Source: Lineus longissimus (Eukaryota; Nemertea; Pilidiophora; Heteronemertea; Lineidae). Taken from it: a DNA stretch of 64,000 nt. Shown here one piece after another: positions 54,719 to 64,000 of the stretch. The DNA lies in assembly GCF_910592395.1 (NCBI RefSeq), contig NC_088326.1, positions 7,693,001 to 7,757,000 of the forward strand. The letters run 5' to 3'. Positions within the stretch are counted from its first letter, which is position 1, and each line of letters opens with the position of its first letter. The position numbers and the translations under genes are program-made. The notes below the pieces were generated by a model. The model saw only the letters and a list, made by a program, of their open reading frames with translations. It searched no databases and was not told the origin of the DNA.

Positions 54719-54969
54719 CTGATCTGTCAGACATTCTATCAAAAACATCCAAATTTGCCACAAAAAGTACAAATATCAAACATGCCAAACAGTACAAGAT
54801 CTATGAACCAAAGTTTTGAATACTATTTTTCGTACCTATAAAAGGCATAGATTCACATAGCACACGGATTTTGCCCCTAACACATGTATTTTTTTAAATG
54901 CAATTTTATGGCCAACTCACTTAGGTTTCCTCTTAAAATATCATAAAAAACACTTGCATGCTTGCACAA

Positions 54970-57543
54970 TCAGAAATGAAAGAAGGTATCACGCAAATGA
55001 TCTCTTACAACCCTTCCAGTTACAGTATCGTCATCAATGGGATCAAGGTTATATTGATTCTCCAAAAGTGGCTCCATCACATCCTGCCGCTTCAGTGCAA
55101 TGTTGTTGAGGATTACACAGCAGACTATCACTTTACAGGCCTGTTCTGGGACCAGCCGAATTTCATCGTGCAAGCAATGGAACCGCCTCTTTAAAATGCC
55201 AAAGGCCTGCTCAACTCGTGTCCTGGGTCGTGCTTGGGCGGCATTGTATCTGGCTTCTTCAGGTGTTGGATTCCGATAAGGTGTCATCAGGTACGGTTCA
55301 AGTGCATAACCTTTGTCGCCCAAAAGGAATCCATCATGTGGAGCTGAAATTGTAAATACAATATTGTAAATGTAATAATTTTTTCAAAATGAATGAATTT
55401 TATACTAATTTATTGAATATGAGAATATCAATGTTTTTTTGTCATTTTATACATAACATGGGGTTTCTCGTTTATATATTATATATTTTTCAAATAAGCA
55501 TGATACTGTTGATCCAGTAGTATGCCTATGTGATAATTTCTTTTCTACTACATGTATGTTAGTTATAAATGTTGATAAAGTTCCAATTAAATTATTTATC
55601 TATCTATTAAATTACTTGTTTTTAGTGGGTATCACACATGTCTGAATTACCTTGGTTAGCAAGTTCTCGGCCAATGGACGACACCTTGAATATTCGACTG
55701 TCGTGAACACTTCCCGGCCATTTGGCTACAAGGTTTGTGGCAATGCGATCAGCATCACATATCATCTGCAATACCAAAAAGTGGAAATTGAAATATTATT
55801 TCTGGGTTTCTGCCGGGGGGGGGGGCAACTGCCAAGATTGTCCGAAAAACAGCCAAAATTTGCTCTTTCGACCAGGAATTTGGGCTTTGGTTCCCCCTCT
55901 TGAATTTTTTTCTGGCAGAAACACTGTACTTTCAAAATTTTTCATACTTAGCAATGATTTTAATTCATACTATGCCAGGAATCAGGATATTCATATTTCA
56001 GATGGACATGCAATCTCTTAAACTAGATCAGGCCTCCAATGAGCCAGGCTTTGAAAGTGAACCTGATAACGTTCCAAGATGACTTAATGAAAAAGCCAGC
56101 CAGCCGGTCATCTGGTAATAAATGCAATGCATGTTTATTGTACTTTGGTGTAGGCCTACAGACATTATGTGCACATTTCGTTACTAGGCAGGGCTACCAA
56201 CTGACTTTTAAAAGTGTTCTATTCACACATGCTTACCTGAACATTGATGCTGTGAATGGATTTGCGACAGACATAAACATCCTCAAATTGAGATGGGGCT
56301 TGAATCTTTATCTGTGTGCAGTCCAAAGCACCGATTACGTTAGGGAAACCTAAAATCAAAGTGGGAAGAACCATTAGGCAACACACAAACTGACCTGTAT
56401 TAGGCCTAACTAACTATATCATTCCCCGACTGCGCCCCGCCCTGGTCGACATCCACCTCACTCAGTGAGTTGAGGGCATTTTTATGGATGCAGTATGCAA
56501 TGCATGGAGGGATGATATTGGTACAAGAAAAGTATAGAACATACTGCATACTCATGATCGAGTATAGGCCAGACCTGACTGACCAACAATCCATACAGCA
56601 GTAGTGTAGGCTGTACATGCCATGGATGATGGTCATTGGTGGACACACAAGCACACAACAACAACATGCAACACTACGTACAGTCACAGTCGACAACAGT
56701 CTGCACTCGATCAACTCAACTGCACAGTCACAGTGGCGCGGATGCGAGTATTCATTAGAATAGATGGCTGCATAGATACCTTCACATGATTATAAAGTTT
56801 CCAGCAATCTAACAGCCGGTTTTCAATAAACAAACAACAGCATTGAACCACGCAGTTTCGCTTCCATGATGACACACGACACATGTCACGCATGTGTGTG
56901 ATGAAAAAAAACAGCTGATGAAGTTTGACCTGTCCTTGACCTGTTAAAATATTCACGGTTACCAACAGCGATTTCTTCATTCACCGTTTGCTGATTGGAG
57001 AAGTTTGACCTGCTTAATATGCATGTTCACCTATCGATTTTGTCATTCATTTTGCTGATTGGAGCACTATAAATAGTAGTAGGCGAGGAGCACATGAGAT
57101 GGGAACTGATACATACCTGCAACTGCGAAGAAGCGCTTCTTAGTTTCTGTGGCTTCGTCGCCCCTCGGAAATTTTATGATTTCGCTCATATATTTGATTA
57201 TTTCGTTCATGGTGGCCTTCACGATACGGCACACGGAACTTTTTGACAGTCCATCTCCATCCCCGACCATTATTTGGAAGGACCCGCAAGCAAGGAAACG
57301 GAGACACACGCAAATTTGTAGTATGACAGGCAGTGCATGGCCACGGTCGGTCGGACGCGTCAACTTTGGGCCGAATACCTCAACGAAGACCATTATTGTG
57401 TCGGGCAGGAAACGATATCTGTCTTTCACCCCCTTGGCGGAGTACTTCTCCAAGGGGTTTTGATGGTCTACGAGTCGTCTTTCTGGGCCTCGGGCCATCA
57501 AATATCGAAGGACAGGCCGGTTGAGCCGGCGAATTTCCGCCAT
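54970..57543 (-). CDS. HARBI1-like Harbinger transposase, 4 exons, 342 aa
   Basis: Exons (minus): 57543-57117, 56349-56237, 55765-55651, 55343-54970 (427+113+115+374 = 1029 bases, in frame, one stop at the end). All introns are GT-AG (GTATGT, GTAAGC, GTAATT donors). Exon 1: ERRLVDHQNPLEKYSAKGVK, ALPVILQICVCLRFLACGSF and the helix-turn-helix SKSSVCRIVKATMNEI. The exon 1-2 junction gives AVAGFPNVIGALDCTQIKIQ with the first catalytic Asp. Exon 3: MICDADRIATNLVAKWPGSV with the second Asp, then HDSRIF. Exon 4: LLGDKGYALEPYLMTPYRNP and RTRVEQAFGILKRRF with the catalytic Glu. The length matches HARBI1-type proteins (about 350 aa). No defect found. Confidence 0.9.
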
Positions 57544-57559
57544 TTTGTGTCCTTAATTC

Positions 57560-57705
57560 CGACTTAAGTACGGTAGCTACCGTGCTTAAGTTTTTGGGGT
57601 ACTTAAGTCGGCTAGGCGATTTGTGAATCAACTTAAGACAAAACTTAAGAAATTCTCATACTTAAGTCACCAAAACAGACTTAAGATTCTTTGTGAAACC
57701 GGGCC
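57560..57705 (-). repeat. Right end of Harbinger: CTTAAG array, palindrome and TIR
   Basis: CTTAAG occurs at 57563, 57584, 57602, 57632, 57643, 57661 and 57680. The first two form part of a 30-base palindrome around ACGGTAGCTACCGT (57562-57591, one mismatched pair). It lies just upstream of the transposase start and may also act in its promoter. Confidence 0.7.
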
Positions 57706-60700
57706 ATGGACTTGGTTGATGTGAGAGTTGAGAGATATCAACACCTGAGAGGACTTGCATTTGCAGAATCATATCCGCTCGATGGAGAAATTGATGTCTT
57801 GATTGGAGCCGACTATTATTACCTACTGGTAGACGGAACTGTTAGGAAGGGACCCCCAGGAACACCTACTGCAGTTAAAACCAGCCTTGGATGGGTACTT
57901 TGTGGTCCCGCTGGTTCCCAGGAGAAAGCGCTAGTTACTACGTCAATGTTTGTCGCCACCAAAAGGGAGAATGTTGCATTCGAGCTTCAACGGTTTTGGG
58001 AGTTGGAATCTATTGGTATTGTGAATGACCAATGCGTGAAAATGTCTGTTGAAGATAGGGATGCCATAAAGACGTTTGAGGACTGCCTGTCTTTTGATGG
58101 AGAACGTTATACGGTTGGGATACCGTGGAAAGAGAATTGTCCAGAACTGAAGGATAATTACAGCCAGGCGCTGCGGAGATTGGAGTCAGTCGAAAGAAGA
58201 TTAAAAGTTGGCAATCAAAGCAGTTTGAACTACAAGGAAGCGATAGAGCAGTATGAAAACATGGGTTTTTCGGAAAAGGTCAAGAGTGACGCTGATCCGG
58301 CCAAGACTGTCTACTACCTTCCTCATCATGCAGTAGTAAGAGAGGATAAAACTACAACCAAGACAGGAATCGTATTCGATGCATCGGCACGTGATAAGCA
58401 TGGCGTGTCATTGAACGATTGCCTACACCAAGGTCCCGCCTTACAGCCAAACCAATACGGCGACGTGAAGAAGATGTTTCTTCAAATCAAGATTAGAGAG
58501 GAGGATCGTGAATGGGAACATCGATACCTATGGAGAGATGGGAACTCAGACCGGCCTCCAGAGATCTACAGAATGAACCGAGTCACATTTGGGGTAAATG
58601 CGAGTCCATTTCTTGCCATAGCGACCGTGAAGCATCACACTCGAAGGCTTGAGAAGGTTTACCCGCAAGCGGCAAGAGAGATCCAAGATAATATGAATGT
58701 TGACGACTGCCTGTCGGGAGCAGCTGGAGCCCCACAAGCTTTAGACCTGAAGACAGATCTAAAGGATTTGATGAGAGATGGTGGTTTTGATTTGACCAAG
58801 TGGGCTAGTAACTACAAAGAAGTTACGGAACAAATAGAACCTCAGGATAGAGCTCCATCCGATGTGATTGACATGAGCACGGGTGAGTCACTAAAGACAC
58901 TAGGAATTGCATGGACTACGTCAGATGACACCTTTCGCTTCCCAACGGTGAAGAATTTGATTGACTTGGAGGATCCTGAAACAAAACGGAGTCTCTTAAG
59001 TATCGCATCAAAAATATTTGGTCCCATGGGAATGCTATCACCTTATGTCATCAGAGCAAAGTTGCTTTTCCAAGAGTTATGGCAGAAGGGTTTAGGCTGG
59101 GATGATACATTGGATGAGACAACAGCACAGAAATGGTGCATATGGAAAGGAGAGCTGAAGGAGTTGGATCAATTGGAGATTCCCCGATGTTTACCCCTGG
59201 GACTAGGAGAAATCTCAAGCATTGAACTTCATGGATTTGGAGACGCATCAGAGAAGGCGTACGGAGCAGCGGTATACATCAGAGTGGTAGACCAGAATGG
59301 GTATACCGCAACAAGATTGGTGATGTCAAAGTCAAAAGTAGCGCCAGTGAAGAAAGTGTCACTACCTAGACTTGAACTTCTAGCAGCTGTAGTAAATACA
59401 AGATTAGTTAAGTTCGTCAAGGAGTCACTATCAAGAAACATAGACAGAGTTACAATGTGGACAGACAGTACAGTAACACTTGCTTGGATACGCAAGCCTA
59501 GGCATGTCTGGAAGACGTTTGTAGCTAATAGAGTGGAGGAAATCCAAACGACTTGGGAACCTGAGTTATGGAGACACTGTCCAGGAGAAGATAATCCTAG
59601 CGATTTGTTGACTCGTGGATTGCCAGCAGAAGACTTATTCAATCGTGAGGAATGGTGGAGTGGACCTCAGTGGTTACCATTGTCGACAGATATGTGGCCC
59701 AAGGGAAAGTTGTCAGATGAGTCGAGTGAAGATCTAGAGGAGAAGAAGACAACAACCAGGTCCAATGTGGCCATCGTTGAGGAGCCTCCCAAGGATGCGC
59801 CAATAGATGCTAGCAGATATGGTTCATGGAACAAGCTTACCCGAGTGACAGCGAGAGTCTTTTGGGTCATACAAAAGTGGAGGGGGAGAATCCAGGATGA
59901 TGAAAATACAGCTGGAAAGATACCAACACTCAACGTTGAAGATATCACAAAGGCAGAGTTCTACTGGTATCGCCACATTCAGAGGAGCACATATAAAGAC
60001 GAAATCCAGACATTGGAGAACAGAGGTGTTCTTAGGAAGAGTCGCATCCTTAAATTTGATCCCAAATTTGACGAAGTCAACAAAGTGCTCAGAGTAGGCG
60101 GCAGGTTACAGAACTCGGAGTTGAAAGAGGAGACCAAGCACCAAGTGATACTTCCGCACAACCATCCAATCGTGGACAAAATAGTCATGGACATGCATGA
60201 GGAGTGCATGCATGCAGGATCGGAAACAGTTGTAACCAACTTGAGAAGCAAGATTTGGGTAACTCAGGTCAGGAGGGATGTCAAGAGGATTCTAAACAAA
60301 TGTCTTATCTGTGAAGTACAAAGAGCATGTCCATCCAAACAGAAGATGGCGCCGCTTCCTTCAGATAGAGTATCTTTTTCGCCTGCCTTCTCAGTGGTTG
60401 ATGTAGATTTTGCTGGGCCGTTGTACGTACTCGAGGTACGTGGAAAAGACAAGCCGGAGAAGGTGTATATTTGCCTCTTCACCTGTGCGACGTCGAGGAT
60501 GGTACATCTAGAGTTGACTCATCGACTAACAACAGACGAGTTTCTTCAGGCATTTAGGAGAATGGTTAACCGCCGAGGGATCTGCAACACAATGTGGTCT
60601 GATAATGCGCGAACATTCAAGTCTGCAGGATCTTTCATCAAAAAGGTCTTCGTTAGGGCAAATAGCATCAAAGAAACAGATTTGGATACAGATGCTTTGA

Positions 60701-61554
60701 CTACGCAGTTAGCTGCCAAGGGGATAGAATGGAAAATTATCGTTGAGCGAGCTCCATGGCGAGGTGGCTGGTGGGAGCGGTTAGTTCGGTCAGTCAAGGA
60801 GTCATTGAGGAGAGTGTTAGGAAAGGCACTTCTTAAATAAACTGAGCTGTAAACAGTCTTGACAGATGTTGAAGCTGCGATCAACTCTCGACCGTTGACA
60901 ACCATAAGAAATGATAGTAGAGATCTGGAACCTCTAACGCCAGCTCATCTTGCATTGGGAAGGCCGCCAATGGGAATACCAGATGTAGCAGAAGAAACAT
61001 GGGAGGCAGCTGATACAATTGTGACGCAGCGCTACTTGTATAGACAGAAGTTAGCCAATCACTTCTGGAAGAGATGGCAAAACGAATATCTACCAAGTCT
61101 TACAGTGAGGAAAAAGTGGGAAATTGAGAAGCCACCGGTAGAAGTTGGAAGTATCGTGCTGATATCTGAGGATCGTACACCTAGAGGAAGTTGGCTGCTA
61201 GGACGGGTGGATGAAGTCTATATGGGAAAGGATGGAATCTGCAGGACCGTCGCAGTAAGGACGAAGAAGGGCGTACTAAAGAGACCGATTCAACGATTAC
61301 ACCACTTAGAGGCGGTGGCGGGTGGCAAAGCTGATCTTAGCAGCGAAACTGGCTCCAGTTCCACTCCAAACCCATGCTATGTTAGTGATCTCAGATCTAG
61401 CGTTGAAAATGAGAAAATGCTCCTGATGAAAGTACTGGTCGAGATAGCGAAGATACATGTACAGAAGATAACGAGAATATGGACAATGCCATTATGCGCA
61501 ATTCCCACGGTGGGGAGGACTTTGCGAACAATAGTGTTGGTCGAATGCGAGTAG
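57706..61554 (+). pseudogene. BEL2 Pol: RT, RNase H, integrase
   Basis: Continues the pol frame after the Harbinger. Domains: end of the protease region (RYQHLRGLAFAESYPLDGEI); RT with IVFDASARDKHGVSLNDCLH, where the usual stretch between LQPN and the palm is shortened by about 16 residues (LQPNQYGDVKKMFLQIKI); catalytic NVDDCLSG (normally YVDD); RNase H LHGFGDASEKAYGAAVYI; integrase zinc finger, VVDVDFAGPLYV, WSDNARTFKSAG and RAPWRGGWWERLVRSVKE with all three catalytic residues; C-terminal WLLGRVDEVY. TAA codons at 60838-60840 and 60850-60852 are nonsense in the same frame. The RT deletion and the stops make it non-functional. Confidence 0.9.
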
Positions 61555-61570
61555 ACCAAGGTGGGGAGGA
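61555..61570 (+). promoter_or_regulatory. BEL2 polypurine tract
   Basis: AAGGTGGGGAGGA ends directly at the second LTR. Confidence 0.75.
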
Positions 61571-62067
61571 TGTTCCGATCCGTCCCAAATACGGGCAACT
61601 CGTTCAGAAGCCGCGACGATTCGTCCATGATCAATACACCGCGCGGCGGTATGTCCGAAACTAAGTACGCATGCGCACTCGCTATGAGTATTATGACGTC
61701 ATCTACGGACATTATATGTGACGTCATCCGTGACGCGAAGTTTGTGTTTATTGTTGGCCGCGGATTGCGCGTTTCTTTATTGTTTAGACGTTACGACGTT
61801 TTGACGTCGCAACAAGAAAACTCACTTGAACAACATGGCGAATCTTTAAACGCAAGAACATCCTGCGCCGCCTAACCGCATTATACCGCATTTTTCCGCT
61901 TAATTATAAAGCTAGCACGCAAGGCCTTTACGTGAGTAATGTGTAATGTGTAATGTGTAATGTGTATATAATGTCAATTAAATGATTTGTGAATTGTATT
62001 CTTTTTTTTTCTATATCCGCCACGTATAGTTGTTTTTTTTGTCCTCCGCCGGCTACGGGCTGCGACA
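61571..62067 (+). repeat. BEL2 second LTR (497 bp)
   Basis: TGTTCCG...GCGACA. Same CRE pair and TAATGTG array as the first LTR. Confidence 0.9.
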
Positions 62068-62557
62068 TGGTCTCTCCGACCGGATACATATTGGTATCGG
62101 TATAGTTTGGTAAATTGATTGAAAAGTGGCTAATTGCGAGCCTCTTGGACTAGTGGCAGATATAGATGAATTTGAATAGATTAAGATTCATGTTCAGAGA
62201 AACTTGGTCACCTTACGTTGTCATTGTCGTCAGGATTGTTGTCGCAAGTAGGGTGTGTCAATGAAGACCAAAAATTACAGCATTTGTTTGTTAAAACAAG
62301 TACATATTAAAGAGTTGTACGAACTATAGTCAGACCATGCGTACAGTGTGAATGGTACCTGTATGTCCATGCGTAAAGTGAGCTGAAATTGAATTGTGAT
62401 TGGATACTAATTAATTGCAGTAGGCCTAAACGTTCATGTTGATTCAGTAATATTACCACTGCATTATATAGAGTAAGATATAGGGTCATAATAGTAGTCA
62501 ATTGGACTTTTATTTATGAAGAAGCTATATTTTGAGAGCATGCAGTGAACGTCGAGT
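62068..62557 (+). repeat. Duplicated BEL2 leader after the second LTR
   Basis: It begins with the primer-binding 16-mer and matches 44954-45443 with few changes through GAGAGCATGCAGTGAACGTC, then switches at a T-run into LTR sequence. Confidence 0.9.
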
Positions 62558-62619
62558 TTTTTTCTATATCCGCCACGTATAGTTGTTTTTTTGTCCTCCG
62601 CCGGCTACGGGCTGCGACA
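62558..62619 (+). repeat. BEL2 third, partial LTR (3' tail only)
   Basis: CTATATCCGCCACGTATAGT through GGGCTGCGACA equals the last 62 bases of the LTR. The joint with the leader is in a run of T shared by both. Confidence 0.9.
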
Positions 62620-62624
62620 CATGG

Positions 62625-63635
62625 GTTAATAACTCTAAATCACTACTATAATGGTCGTAGAGCGGAAATACATGTAGTTTGTTACTTAAAGCGGACGGGT
62701 CAAATATACATTCCCGAGTAAGACCGAAGCTGAGTTCTCGGGAATGATCGTGATGTGCATTTGATCTTCTACTCAATATCACACTGCATGTCTTTATATG
62801 GTACCAGGGGTGGGATTTATCTTTTCAAAGCATTGAAGATTGTCTATGTTGCATGGAGAAAATGCATCAGGAAATTGTGGAAGTATTGTCCTTTGCTGGA
62901 TTGGGGGTACGGTTCACTTGAATAAGACAGATGTAAACAATGCAAATTTAATAAGAGAAGCAATTGCACAGTTAACCCCTTGACATGAAGGTGGCAGCAC
63001 CATACGGTGATGACTTCTAAAGGGGCAAGAGGGATTACACTACATCTCTCTTTTTAAACTGTCCATGTTACTTCTGAACTTGGAACTAAACGTTTGTACA
63101 CTTTGCTGTGGCTTGAAACACGTTGAAAAGTAACTCTTTGAATCCATTTAAAGTTTTTCGTCACGTCGGCCAACCACAATCCGATCGCTGATCATCTCCT
63201 CGCGGAGTCCATCATATGTACAGTGTTTTGCTTTCGAGCATTGAATTTTGCATGTTCGTATATTATGGTGTTACATTTAACTTAATGCCCATCAAACTTC
63301 TCCTTAACATCCCTTAAACTAGTCATCTTCGTACGAGTAAGACCGAATGTCATAAAAATTTTATCCGCTTTGGCTCCAATGCAGTATATGAGTGTGTTGA
63401 CTTGTTGTTATTTGGCCTTTTCTGTTAGCCCAGATGCCGATGCGAACCTATCGAAACGTTGTAACCATTTTGGCCACTCTACCGGCTTTGAAATGTCAAA
63501 GTTCTCCGGTGGGGCGATTTGGAATGTTGCCATTTCAATGTTTTTAAATAACCATGCACCTTGCTGTACATTTTACGCGTGTATCACTACATGCAAAACA
63601 AGGTAAAACTTCCCACTCTCTTCACGTTCATTTTC
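62625..63635. other. No gene recognised
   Basis: Non-coding host sequence on the far side of BEL2. Phrases such as ATTCCCGAGTAAGACCGAAG (62709) echo ATTCCCGAGAGAGCTCGGGC (42176) and ATTCCCGAGTACG (47599), a possible short dispersed motif. A 78-codon frame at 63370-63606 has no supporting features. Confidence 0.5.
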
Positions 63636-64000
63636 AAAATGGTAATGCAACGATGAATTGACCAAACTATTTGTGTCTTTAAAACTATTCAACGCCAACA
63701 TATCACTCTAATCTGATGATAATGATGTATGATAATTGCATTGCACCCCCATATTTGGGGAAAAGAGAAATAACATATATACGATACATTTCCTAAAATG
63801 GTACATGTACATAACTACAGAAAACACCTCGCCTGGTCAGGGCTATACATTTATAAAATATGGAAAGTAGATTTTAAAGTAAAAGCCTTTTTAGGGCCAA
63901 TTCAGTGCTCCCATTATCAGGGTAGCGGAGTGGAGGAGTGGATATGTTGGCGTTGATTGGTTTTAAAGATACACATAATTTGGTCAATTCATCTTTTCAT
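63636..64000. mobile_element. MITE, TTGACCAAACTATT family, copy 2 (runs off the edge)
   Basis: The left arm (about 63640-63712: GATGAATTGACCAAACTATT, then CAACGCCAACATATCACTCT) is inverted at about 63938-64000 (GATATGTTGGCGTTGATTGG, AATTTGGTCAATTCATC). The right end is cut by the window. Same family as 24190-24525 but with better-matched arms. Confidence 0.75.

Larger units (their letters stand above)
47381..57705. mobile_element. Complete two-gene PIF/Harbinger DNA transposon (10.3 kb)
   Basis: The ends GGCCCGGTTTCTCAAAGAAT (47381) and the inverted GAATCTT...GAAACCGGGCC (57705) form about 27-bp TIRs. The 3-bp flanks are CTG and ATG, a CWG-type target with one change. Subterminal CTTAAG motifs cluster at both ends. 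It carries a Myb/SANT gene (plus) and a HARBI1-like transposase gene (minus), converging, each with four exons and no stops. Excising it joins the BEL2 pol frame as AKL-DLVDV. Everything needed for transposition appears to be present. Confidence 0.9.
44459..62619 (+). mobile_element. BEL/Pao LTR retrotransposon 2 with tandem 3' end
   Basis: Order: LTR (44459-44953), leader, gag and the start of pol to 47380, Harbinger insertion 47381-57705, rest of pol to 61554, second LTR (61571-62067), then a 490-bp copy of the 5' leader (62068-62557) and 62 bases of LTR tail (62558-62619). Outer flanks are CAAGG (44454-44458) and CATGG (62620-62624), a possible 5-bp duplication with one mismatch. The LTRs differ at about seven of 495 positions by eye, older than BEL1. 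Four nonsense codons make it inactive. Confidence 0.9.

Noticed and set aside
54970-57543. Domesticated host HARBI1 gene rather than a transposon gene
   Set aside because: It lies between TIRs with its Myb partner, inside a BEL pol frame that is restored by removing the whole unit, so it is a transposon copy.

Overview
The window is animal nuclear DNA. It has GT-AG introns, no operons or bacterial signals, and is built mostly of transposable elements, many inserted into one another. The mix (BEL/Pao and mag/SURL-like Gypsy LTR elements, Jockey/CR1-type LINEs, PIF/Harbinger, Ginger-like, pogo and mariner DNA elements, and GGTCAAAGGTCA minisatellites) suggests a marine invertebrate. An echinoderm or other deuterostome is my best guess, but nothing visible fixes the taxon. 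Only one piece looks like an ordinary host gene with fair support: a 16-residue signal-peptide exon ending in a GTGAGT donor (44231-44278, minus).

Layout, left to right. 1-3.3 kb: a dispersed-repeat copy, an internally deleted pogo/Tigger-type element with 107-bp inverted ends (561-1847), and a broken mariner-like element (2250-3300). 3.86-4.9 kb: a tandem-repeat element with six units of about 150 bp. 6.5-8.7 kb: a 5'-truncated LINE with a long open reverse-transcriptase frame. 9.7-14.45 kb: a second LINE with recognisable coiled-coil, endonuclease, RT and C-terminal parts, broken by frameshifts and a 0.75-kb insertion. 14.52-19.48 kb: three copies of one deleted Harbinger-like family lying edge to edge, the first inverted. 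19.8-24.5 kb: foldback and MITE-like repeats.

24.6-40.2 kb is a stack of nested insertions. A compact Gypsy element (131-bp LTRs, CTCAT duplication) contains a 7.65-kb BEL element (871-bp LTRs, ACGTG duplication), a 0.66-kb foldback MITE, and a 2.8-kb Ginger-like transposon (149-bp TIRs, CACGT duplication) that itself holds a further MITE. Removing each insert plus one duplication copy restores the Gypsy reading frame across each junction, which supports the boundaries.

40.2-44.46 kb is mostly non-coding and holds the host signal-peptide exon. 44.46-62.62 kb is a second BEL element whose pol is split by a 10.3-kb PIF/Harbinger transposon (47381-57705). That transposon keeps both genes apparently intact with introns: a 294-aa Myb/SANT protein (plus strand, 4 exons) and a 342-aa HARBI1-like transposase (minus strand, 4 exons), arranged convergently. 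Its 4.7-kb first Myb intron holds interleaved inverted repeats and a Helitron-like dispersed repeat; two Harbinger-type MITEs lie between the genes. The BEL element ends in an unusual LTR - leader fragment - LTR-tail arrangement. The last 1.4 kb is non-coding apart from a MITE copy that runs off the edge.

Most interesting: the complete two-gene Harbinger element; a very young BEL copy whose integrase catalytic core is deleted in frame; the Ginger-like insertion with its nested history; the tandem BEL ending; and the shared-terminus foldback family. All identifications come from reading motifs by eye; no database search was run.
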